NCBI GenBank assembly: GCA_016933965.1
Contig: JAFGTS010000032.1
Coordinates: 1 to 64,000, forward strand
DNA length: 64,000 nucleotides
From: Deltaproteobacteria bacterium
GTDB taxonomy: Bacteria; Desulfobacterota; Syntrophia; Syntrophales; UBA2210
Direction of reading: 5' to 3'
Every line of letters begins with the position of its first letter. Position 1 is the stretch's first letter. The notes under the pieces are model-generated. The model was not told the DNA's origin. It saw nothing but the letters and a program-made list of their open reading frames with translations, and did not search any database. Made by a program: the position numbers and the translations under genes. Shown piece after piece: positions 45,915-52,631 of the stretch.

Positions 45915-47258
45915 ATGGAAAAGGAAATTTCGGCTCACGAGGAGATCGAGCCTCCCGGTTCGGGGGGCGTTGGCGGGCTCTTGTGGCGTGAGCCGGGGGA
46001 GGCTCTTCAGCCGGACCCGGTTCCATGGAATCAGGGAAACAGGAAAAAGAAAAGGATCGCCGTTTCGAAAAAGGCGTCCCACGGGGGATGCGTCACCAGT
46101 GAGAAAGCGGTGCTGTTCATGCGGCGCCATTTTCCGGGTGTAACGGTCCGGGAGTGGAGTGACTGGCAGTGGCAGTTGCAGCACTGTATTTCAAGCTCCT
46201 TCGAGCTGGATCGAATGCTCAGGCTCAGTGAAGATGAACGTAACGCCCTGGCACGATACGGAACGTCACTACCGGTGGCAATAACACCGTATTACGCGAG
46301 CCTCATCGATCCCGATGATCCCGGACAGCCGATCCGCAGAACGGTGATCCCCGTTACCGCTGAAATGAACTGGAGCACGGGGGAAAGCGAAGACCCCCTC
46401 AATGAAGACGATGACAGTCCTGTTCCGGGGCTGGTTCACCGATACCCGGACAGGGTCCTTTTCCTGGTGACTGATTTCTGTTCGACCTATTGTCGCTATT
46501 GCACCCGCTCGAGACGGGTCGGAAAACCCTCGGGCTGCCTGACGGGAACGAAGCGGTGGGAACAGGCCATCGCGTACATTGAGTCCACCCCGTCCATCCG
46601 TGACGTGCTGGTTTCCGGCGGCGACCCCCTGACACTTTCCGACGACCGGATCGAGTGGCTCCTTGAGAGACTGCGGCGTATTCCTCATGTGGAAGTGCTG
46701 AGGATCGGCACGAAGGCCCCCATGGTCCTTCCCCAGAGGATCACGCCAGCCCTGGTGCGGATGCTCAAGCGGTATCACCCCCTGTGGATCAGCATTCATT
46801 GCACGCATCCCGACGAGCTGACCGAAGAAACGCAGCAGGCCTGCCGGCGTCTCGCCGATGCCGGGATACCCCTTCAGAGCCAGACGGTGCTCCTCTCGGG
46901 GATCAATGACGATGTTGCGACCCTGACGAAGCTTTTTCACGGGCTGGTGCGCAGCCGGGTCCGTCCCTACTATCTCTTCCAGTGTGACCCGATCCCGGGT
47001 TCCGGGCATTTCCGGACGCCCGTCGCCAAGGGGATCGAGCTCATGCGGGGGATCAGGGGATTCACCAGCGGCTTCGCCGTGCCAACTTTCGTTATCGACT
47101 GTCCCGGCGGCGGCGGCAAGGTCCCCATCGGATTCGATTACACGGCCGGTCATGACGGTGAAGACCTGGTACTGCGGAACTACCAGGGAAATACGTACCG
47201 GTATCCCGATACCGGTGCTGATCGGTACCGGGGTCACAGGGAGGTGCCCGGCAGATGA
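45915..47258 (+). CDS. kamA: Lysine 2,3-aminomutase-family radical SAM protein
   Basis: The 447-residue product should interconvert L-lysine and L-beta-lysine using S-adenosylmethionine, a [4Fe-4S] cluster and PLP. Seen: cluster motif CSTYCRYC (Cys 189, 193, 196), CTR with the carboxylate-binding Arg 198, SPVPGLVHRYPDRVLF, LVSGGDPL, FRTPVAKGIE, and PLP lysine 402 in DCPGGGGK. Asp 358 (FQCDP) and Asp 395 (IDCP) match the two aspartates that bind the lysine side-chain amine in clostridial enzyme (293 and 330); glutamate mutases have Lys and Asn there. About 60 extra N-terminal residues. The next gene starts within its stop (ATGA). Confidence 0.88.
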   Translation: MEKEISAHEEIEPPGSGGVGGLLWREPGEALQPDPVPWNQGNRKKKRIAVSKKASHGGCVTSEKAVLFMRRHFPGVTVREWSDWQWQLQHCISSSFELDRMLRLSEDERNALARYGTSLPVAITPYYASLIDPDDPGQPIRRTVIPVTAEMNWSTGESEDPLNEDDDSPVPGLVHRYPDRVLFLVTDFCSTYCRYCTRSRRVGKPSGCLTGTKRWEQAIAYIESTPSIRDVLVSGGDPLTLSDDRIEWLLERLRRIPHVEVLRIGTKAPMVLPQRITPALVRMLKRYHPLWISIHCTHPDELTEETQQACRRLADAGIPLQSQTVLLSGINDDVATLTKLFHGLVRSRVRPYYLFQCDPIPGSGHFRTPVAKGIELMRGIRGFTSGFAVPTFVIDCPGGGGKVPIGFDYTAGHDGEDLVLRNYQGNTYRYPDTGADRYRGHREVPGR

Positions 47259-48247
47259 AGATCGGCATGACCTATGACCTGAAAGATGATTACCTCAAGG
47301 CCGGGTTCGGTGCCGAGGAAACGGCGGAATTCGATAAATCGGAAACGATCGATTCGATCGAGGAGTGCCTGCACGGCCTGGGCCATGATGTTGAGCGCAT
47401 CGGGAACGTGAAGGCCCTCGTGGCGAAGCTTCATGACGGTAAGCGGTGGGACCTCGTGTTCAATATAGCCGAGGGGCTGCGGGGATTCGGTCGGGAGGCC
47501 CAGGTCCCGGCCATACTTGACGCTTTCGATATCCCCTATACCTTCTCCGATCCACTGGTGCTGACCCTGACGCTCCACAAGGGAATGGCGAAGCACGTTG
47601 TCCGTGACCTCGGTATTCCCACGCCCGATTTTGTCGTCGTGGAGGCGGCATCCGACCTTCCGGCGGTGTCGCTTCCCTATCCGTTATTCGCAAAGCCCGT
47701 CGCGGAAGGGACCAGCAAGGGGATCGACGGGACCTCGCGGATCGAGGACGCCGCGTCGCTGGGGAACGTATGCCGGCGCCTGATGGCCGAATACGATCAA
47801 CCCGTGCTGGTGGAGACCTATCTGCCCGGCCGGGAGTTTACCGTGGGGATCGTGGGAACGGGACGCGCGGCCCGCGCCATCGGGGCGGTGGAAATTCTTC
47901 TGAGGGGCGACGCGGAACCCGGAGCGTATTCCTATGTGAACAAGGAGAATTACAAGAAGCTGGTGGAATACCGCCTGGCGGAAGACGAAGCGGCGACCCG
48001 CGCCTCGGAAACCGCCCTTGCCGTGTGGCGCGGCCTCGGCTGCCGCGACGCGGGACGGGTCGATATCCGCCTTGACGCCGGCGGTGTGCCGAATTTTATC
48101 GAGGTGAACCCGCTGGCCGGGCTTCACCCCGAGAATTCCGATATCTGCATCATCGCCAACCAGGTTGGAATGGGTTACAGAAACCTCATTGCCGAGATCG
48201 TGGGATCGGCACTGCATCGACTGAACGGCGGGGGAAGGGTCCGGTAG
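47255..48247 (+). CDS. ATP-grasp ligase, D-Ala-D-Ala-ligase-like (first copy)
   Basis: A 330-residue carboxylate-amine ligase. N-terminal Rossmann-like part (MKIGMTYDLKDDY, DLVFNIAEGL), central HKGMAKHVVRDLGIPTP and the ATP-grasp with metal-binding GRVDIRLD...FIEVNPLAGLHPENSDI. Start overlaps kamA by 4 bp. It is too divergent and too isolated from cell-wall genes to be the housekeeping Ddl. In this operon it probably couples beta-lysine to another amino acid or carboxylate (inference). Confidence 0.82.
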   Translation: MKIGMTYDLKDDYLKAGFGAEETAEFDKSETIDSIEECLHGLGHDVERIGNVKALVAKLHDGKRWDLVFNIAEGLRGFGREAQVPAILDAFDIPYTFSDPLVLTLTLHKGMAKHVVRDLGIPTPDFVVVEAASDLPAVSLPYPLFAKPVAEGTSKGIDGTSRIEDAASLGNVCRRLMAEYDQPVLVETYLPGREFTVGIVGTGRAARAIGAVEILLRGDAEPGAYSYVNKENYKKLVEYRLAEDEAATRASETALAVWRGLGCRDAGRVDIRLDAGGVPNFIEVNPLAGLHPENSDICIIANQVGMGYRNLIAEIVGSALHRLNGGGRVR

Positions 48248-48254
48248 GCGGTCC

Positions 48255-49271
48255 ATGGGCAAATCTCTGATCGGTATCGTCCACAATGTTCCCCGCGCTG
48301 AAGGATATGATTTCACCGATTCTTCGCAGGATGTCCTCGTTCAGGTGGGATCCGTTGAAAAAGCCCTCGGTGAGCTCGGGTATTCATCCCGGCGGATCCC
48401 CTTCACGAGAGATGTGGACAGGTTTGTCGGCGATGTGCGCAGAGAAAAGATCGGTCTGGCCTTCAACCTCTGCGAGACCGTTGACGAGGAGCCCCTCTTC
48501 GCGGGTCACGCGGCGGCCGTCATGGAGCTTCTCGATATCGCCTTCACGGGGTCTCCCTCGATGGCGATCATGAACACCACCGATAAGGTCATGACCAAGC
48601 GGATATTGAAAGCCTGCGGGATCAGGACCCCGGAATACCTTATCTACGAAGGTTCGGGGCATTTCAATCCGGGGTGCCTGCGGTTTCCCCTTATCGTCAA
48701 ACCACGGTTCGAGGACGCCAGTGTCGGTATCGACCAGGAATCCATATTCAGCGGGGAAAAGAAATTGAAGGAGAAACTCCCCGTGCTTTTCAAACGGTTC
48801 GGTCCCCTGCTGGTCGAGGAGTACATCGAGGGAGATGAATATAATGTATCGCTTTTCGGACATCCCGTCCCCCGCGTGATGCCCGTGGCGGAAATAGATT
48901 TCTCGGCCTTTCCCGGGGAACTGCACCGCATTGTCGGCTACCGGGCAAAATGGGATGAAACGTCCTTTGAATTTCATCATACGCCGCGACGATTTCCTGA
49001 TGACCTGAGCCCGTCGCTGCGGAACAATCTCGAAGCGACGGCCCTTGAGTGTTTCCACATTTTCATGCTGCGTGATTACGGGCGTGTCGATATCCGGGTG
49101 GACCGGAACCAGCGGCCCCATGTACTTGAAGTGAACGCGAACCCCTGCATAAGCCCCGACGCGGGATTCCCGGCATCCCTGGCACAGGCCGGGATATCGT
49201 ACCGTGACATGATCAGCCATTTCATCACGTTCGCCGCACGGCGCTCATCAGCCCATGATCAGACCCGTTAA
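48255..49271 (+). CDS. ATP-grasp ligase, D-Ala-D-Ala-ligase-like (second, divergent copy)
   Basis: A 338-residue ligase, only distantly similar to its neighbour. KIGLAFNLCETVDEEP, MNTTDKVMTKRILKACGIRTPE, PLLVEEYIEGDEYNVSLFG and GRVDIRVDRNQRPHVLEVNANPC carry the ATP-grasp residues (Asp, Glu, Asn). It starts 7 bp after the first ligase gene and overlaps the acetyltransferase gene by 17 bp. Two unequal ligases suggest two successive bond-forming steps or a heteromeric enzyme. Confidence 0.82.
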   Translation: MGKSLIGIVHNVPRAEGYDFTDSSQDVLVQVGSVEKALGELGYSSRRIPFTRDVDRFVGDVRREKIGLAFNLCETVDEEPLFAGHAAAVMELLDIAFTGSPSMAIMNTTDKVMTKRILKACGIRTPEYLIYEGSGHFNPGCLRFPLIVKPRFEDASVGIDQESIFSGEKKLKEKLPVLFKRFGPLLVEEYIEGDEYNVSLFGHPVPRVMPVAEIDFSAFPGELHRIVGYRAKWDETSFEFHHTPRRFPDDLSPSLRNNLEATALECFHIFMLRDYGRVDIRVDRNQRPHVLEVNANPCISPDAGFPASLAQAGISYRDMISHFITFAARRSSAHDQTR

Positions 49272-49725
49272 TCCTTCCGACAGAGAACAGATCCTGAGCA
49301 TCCTTGGCGGGTGGGACGCCTTCAACGAAGAGGAGGTCCTGGTCGCCATGGAGCTTGTCGACGATGTTCTTTCAAAAGGGAAGAACAGCGATTACCTGAT
49401 CTTTTGCGATGTTGACGGCAGGGAGCGTGTGGAAGGCTATATCTGTTTCGGTCGGATCCCCCTCACCGATTTCTGCTATGACCTGTACTGGATAGCCGTG
49501 GACCGGAGCAGCGCCCGGCGGGGCGTGGGGAGGAGACTCCTTACGTTCATGGAGGAAGATGTTCGTCACCGGGGCGGCAGGAAGGTCTATATTGACACAT
49601 CGTCCACGTCCGGATACGGGCCGGCCAGAGATTTTTATGAACACCACGGGTATCGGGTCGTCTGCACGATCAGGGACTTTTATCGGGATGGAGACCACAA
49701 GGTATTGTATTGTAAAGAGATATGA
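49255..49725 (+). CDS. GNAT-family N-acetyltransferase
   Basis: A 156-residue acyl-CoA-dependent acyltransferase. Motif A RRGVGRRLL and the following helix bind the pyrophosphate of acyl-CoA; YGPARDFYEHHGYRVVCTIRDFY is the usual C-terminal part. It is shorter than the beta-lysine acetyltransferase AblB of archaea (about 270 by memory), so it is not simply AblB. Overlap with the second ligase gene places it in the same pathway; the acceptor is probably an amine of the beta-lysine product (inference). Confidence 0.83.
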   Translation: MIRPVNPSDREQILSILGGWDAFNEEEVLVAMELVDDVLSKGKNSDYLIFCDVDGRERVEGYICFGRIPLTDFCYDLYWIAVDRSSARRGVGRRLLTFMEEDVRHRGGRKVYIDTSSTSGYGPARDFYEHHGYRVVCTIRDFYRDGDHKVLYCKEI

Positions 49726-49762
49726 AACACGAAAATCCACACATGCAAGGAGCAGGTCAGGT

Positions 49763-49972
49763 ATGGAAGACATTTTGATCAAATGCGTTCAGTGTAACCG
49801 GGAGTTTGTCTTTTCGGCGGGCGAACAGAGTTTTTACCAGAGCAGGAATTTCACCTATCCGAAGCGCTGTCCCGAGTGCCGGAAGAAACGGTCTGATGAG
49901 AAAACCTCGGGCGGGAACACCAGAGAACGTCGAGCGAGCGGTCCTCGCGGTCGGGACCCGCTCTCCGTCTAA
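49763..49972 (+). CDS. Small zinc-ribbon protein
   Basis: A 69-residue protein with CVQCNREFVFSAGEQ and RCPECRKKR, four cysteines of a zinc ribbon of the zf-trcl type found in many small bacterial proteins of unknown role. The basic, Ser/Gly/Arg-rich tail is probably disordered. AAGGAG lies upstream of the ATG at 49763. It is 37 bp after the GNAT gene and may be part of the same transcript. Confidence 0.75.
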   Translation: MEDILIKCVQCNREFVFSAGEQSFYQSRNFTYPKRCPECRKKRSDEKTSGGNTRERRASGPRGRDPLSV

Positions 49973-50041
49973 GAATAGTCACCCGGATGCGGACCCGTTG
50001 GGTCGATCGCCGGGGGCGACATTCGACGGGTGAGTCCGTTC

Positions 50042-50070
50042 TTGACTTTCCGTGCCGATTTTCCTAAACC
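50042..50070 (+). promoter_or_regulatory. Probable promoter of the acyl-CoA ligase gene
   Basis: TTGACT, a 17-bp spacer and TAAACC, about 120 bp before 50189, after a 216-bp gap without other clear features. Confidence 0.5.
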
Positions 50071-50188
50071 TTTTTCATCAGCGATCTTCATGCCGGGCAC
50101 ATCTGTGTCCCGTTCACGGAAGGGAAAATGACGCCGTTCGGCGGGGGTGGAGGTGTGTCCGCCCTCGTCGCGGCAGAAGGAGGGAAGG

Positions 50189-51772
50189 ATGAGTGAACTG
50201 TCACGATCGCAGGTGGTATGGAAGGTGCTTCGGGATGCGGCGGAAACAATGCCCGAAAAGATCGGGTATATCTGTCAGGGACGGGAGATCAGCTTCCGGG
50301 AGATGGATGAGATAACCGATCGAGTCGCGTCGGGTCTTTTACAGATGGGGTTCAAAAAGGGTGACCGGATCGGGATCATCGGGTTGAACCAGCTCGAGTG
50401 GCTCTATACCTATTTTGCCGCCGCGAAGATCGGTGCCGCCATAGTAGGCCTCAGCATCCGATACCGGGACATGGAGCTCGATTACATGATCAATCACTCC
50501 CAGGCGCGGGCGATCGTGACGATACCCGAGTTCTTCGTGACCGATTATGTCAAGTTCTTCGATGAGTTCCGGGGAAAAATACCCTCCGTCACGGAATTCG
50601 TGTTCATCGGGAAAACGGGATTTCCCGGGAGCTTTACCTTTGACCGGCTTCTCAATGCCGATGTGGATCGGGATGCCCTTGAGAAGTCCAAGGAGGCGGT
50701 GCGGCCCGATGACCTGATGATCATCATCTATACCTCGGGGACGACGGGAAAACCCAAGGGTGCCGCCATCTCTCACAAGAGCCAGCTTGCCGCGGCGCGG
50801 GCCCAGGCCGAACATATCAGGGTAACGCCGGATGACCTGATCCTGCTGCCCCTTCCCTTCAATCACGTGGGCGGTATCACCTGCGGCATCTGCTCCCTGC
50901 TGCTCGGACGCGGGTGCTGTGTCCTGATCCCCATGTTCACGCCCGATGAAATGATCGACCTTGCCGTTCAGTACAGGCCGACGGCCTTTGCCGGAGTGCC
51001 GACGATCCACACGCTTCTCCTGATGAACGAGAAATTCAAGGGGTGGGATAAGAGCAGCGTCAGGCTCGTCATCACCGGCGGGTCGAACGCGGAACCGGAG
51101 CTGCTTCGGCAGCTTTCCGAGGCCTTTTCCAACGCGCTCCTGATGAACCTCTACGGCCTGAGCGAGGCTTCCGGCGCCGTTATCATGAGTCCCGAGGACA
51201 GCGATTTCGAGCATACGGTCCTGAGCATCGGTAAAACCATCGGTGATTTCCGGGCGCGGGTCATCGATATGGACGGAACGGTCCTGCCAGCCGGCGAGAT
51301 AGGCGAACTCTGCATTGCCGGTGACTGTGTCGTGGGCGGGTACTTCCGGATGCCCGAGGAGACGGCCGAGACCATTGACCGTGAGGGATGGCTTCATACG
51401 GGTGATATGGCATCCATCGATGAAGAGGGATACGTGGTCCTGAAGGGCCGGAAAAAAGAGATGTACATCACGGGCGGCTTCAATGTCTATCCCGTCGAGG
51501 TGGAGAATCTCCTGTCGAAACACCCGAAGGTGATGATGGTTGCCGGGATCGGTGTTCCCGATCCCGTTCTCGGTGAGGTGGGACGATATTACATCGTTCC
51601 CCATCCGGGCACGGAGCCGACGGCTGAGGAGATCAAGGAATTCTGCAGGCAGAACCTGGCCGACTACAAGGTGCCGAAGCAGGTCGTCTTTCGGGAGCAA
51701 CTCCCCCTGACGCCGCTTGGAAAGATCATGAAATCACAGTTGAAAGAGAATTTTATCGCCACGGGCGAATAG
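50189..51772 (+). CDS. AMP-forming acyl-CoA ligase
   Basis: A 527-residue ANL ligase: IIIYTSGTTGKPKGAAISH, LLPLPFNHVGG, LYGLSEASGAV, GWLHTGDMASIDEEGYV, KGRKKEMYITGGFNVYP and LGKIMKSQLKE with the catalytic Lys. It resembles FadD3-type or medium/long-chain acyl-CoA ligases; the acid is unknown. AGAAGGAGGGAAGG precedes the ATG. Own promoter upstream, so it is separate from the kamA operon. It shares family but not close sequence with the ligase at 38952. Confidence 0.87.
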   Translation: MSELSRSQVVWKVLRDAAETMPEKIGYICQGREISFREMDEITDRVASGLLQMGFKKGDRIGIIGLNQLEWLYTYFAAAKIGAAIVGLSIRYRDMELDYMINHSQARAIVTIPEFFVTDYVKFFDEFRGKIPSVTEFVFIGKTGFPGSFTFDRLLNADVDRDALEKSKEAVRPDDLMIIIYTSGTTGKPKGAAISHKSQLAAARAQAEHIRVTPDDLILLPLPFNHVGGITCGICSLLLGRGCCVLIPMFTPDEMIDLAVQYRPTAFAGVPTIHTLLLMNEKFKGWDKSSVRLVITGGSNAEPELLRQLSEAFSNALLMNLYGLSEASGAVIMSPEDSDFEHTVLSIGKTIGDFRARVIDMDGTVLPAGEIGELCIAGDCVVGGYFRMPEETAETIDREGWLHTGDMASIDEEGYVVLKGRKKEMYITGGFNVYPVEVENLLSKHPKVMMVAGIGVPDPVLGEVGRYYIVPHPGTEPTAEEIKEFCRQNLADYKVPKQVVFREQLPLTPLGKIMKSQLKENFIATGE

Positions 51773-51780
51773 GGGGCGCC

Positions 51781-52008
51781 TCACTCCAGCATTTCCCAGC
51801 CGCCGATATCCGGCGGCGCGTCCTGTGATGGGAGGGTGTCCCAGTCGGGCCAGCTCGTGTTCTGCCGGAAGACGGCGTTCGCCGCCTCATCGACCGTTTC
51901 AAAGGAGGCGAGCCATATCCCGCCGATGCAGAGCTTTATCATGTCGAACGCCGTTTCATCGGGTTCGATGGAAAAGGTGCCCACCGGTGTTCTCAGTATC
52001 AGGATCAT
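51781..52008 (-). CDS. Small uncharacterised protein
   Basis: A 75-residue protein. AGGGGTG sits before its ATG. The central part (LCIGGIWLASFETVDEAANAVFRQNTS, then WPDWDTL) resembles a widespread small domain with the pattern LxIxGxxLGSYxSxExAAxxV...TGxxxWD; I do not recall a function for it. It converges on the ligase gene with an 8-bp gap and is divergent from the promoter at 52024. Confidence 0.6.
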   Translation of the reverse strand: MILILRTPVGTFSIEPDETAFDMIKLCIGGIWLASFETVDEAANAVFRQNTSWPDWDTLPSQDAPPDIGGWEMLE

Positions 52009-52023
52009 CGATCACCCCTGCTG

Positions 52024-52052
52024 TTGACTTTTGCGGTGAGAAGGAGTATATT
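52024..52052 (+). promoter_or_regulatory. Sigma-70-type promoter of the structured leader
   Basis: TTGACT (52024-52029), exact 17-bp spacer, TATATT (52047-52052). Expected transcript start at about 52059, giving a leader of about 310 nt before the GTG at 52370. Confidence 0.65.
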
Positions 52053-52058
52053 GCGCCA

Positions 52059-52369
52059 ACGAAATTCGCGGAAGCGGGTTTCACACAACAATACACAAAA
52101 GGAGTTGTTCGTGGAAGCGTCTGACAATCCGCTCGGTTATGGGTAACCAGGGCCCGTGACTGTCCCCGCCGTTGATTATCATGTAATCATGGGTCTTCTC
52201 ACCCGTAACCTTTAAAGCTTATTACCACATTTCCGGAACCGAAAGAACGGACGGTATGCCGTCTTCCCTGATCGGTCTGCCTCGTGGCAGGGACCGGTTT
52301 CATCGGTGCCGGATCGGACACGCTTGTGTCCGCAGGCGACACGAACCGCCCCTGCGAAGGAGGTTCGCT
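52059..52369 (+). promoter_or_regulatory. Structured RNA leader, candidate riboregulator
   Basis: Helices read from the sequence: GAAA..CGC-GGAA-GCG..TTTC (52062-52083); GGTTA/TAACC (52135-52148) competing with GGTTATGGGT (52135-52144) / ACCCGTAACC (52201-52210), inside which 52149-52159 pairs with 52187-52197; GACGG/CCGTC (52250-52263); CGGTCTGCC/GGCAG..ACCG (52273-52295); then four mutually exclusive stems at 52315-52367, the last of which buries the ribosome site AAGGAGG (52357-52363). No known riboswitch class recognised. Confidence 0.5.
52111..52146 (+). CDS. Possible 11-residue leader peptide
   Basis: GTG start, six bases after AAGGAG (52099-52104), encodes MEASDNPLGYG and stops at TAA inside the GGTTA/TAACC hairpin. 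The position within the leader suits control by translation, but such a short frame could be chance. Confidence 0.3.
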   Translation: MEASDNPLGYG

Positions 52370-52618
52370 GTGATTCTCAAGTTAATTCTTATATTTGCCT
52401 CGGGTATTGTCGTCGATCTTCTCCTGACGAGATATACCAGCGCCGTGGCCCAGAAAAAGATCGCCTGGGCGACGATCCTGAGCGGCACCATCACGATCGT
52501 GAATTTTACCCTGCTGACCCTCATTCTCAAGGACAGCGCCACGAACGGGATGTTCAACATCATGGCCTTTGCCGGGGGAAACACCCTCGGTACTTACATA
52601 GCCCTGAAAAAGGCGTGA
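52370..52618 (+). CDS. Small two-helix membrane protein
   Basis: An 82-residue protein: helix 1 (LILIFASGIVVDLLL), a basic loop (TRYTSAVAQKKIAWA), helix 2 (TIVNFTLLTLILK) and a weakly hydrophobic end (MFNIMAFAGGNTLGTYIALKKA). It resembles a loose group of 80-90-residue membrane proteins with a G..VD.L..RY..AV start and a final GTY, without known function. GTG at 52370 with AAGGAGG 6 nt away. The unusual point is its long structured leader. Confidence 0.65.
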   Translation: MILKLILIFASGIVVDLLLTRYTSAVAQKKIAWATILSGTITIVNFTLLTLILKDSATNGMFNIMAFAGGNTLGTYIALKKA

Positions 52619-52631
52619 CCCCCGAACCGCG

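Noticed and set aside
52158-52171. Cobalamin-riboswitch-like core (GACTGTCCCCGCCG)
   Set aside because: The rest of the B12 box and the conserved GCC-GGTG helices are not found, so the class cannot be supported.
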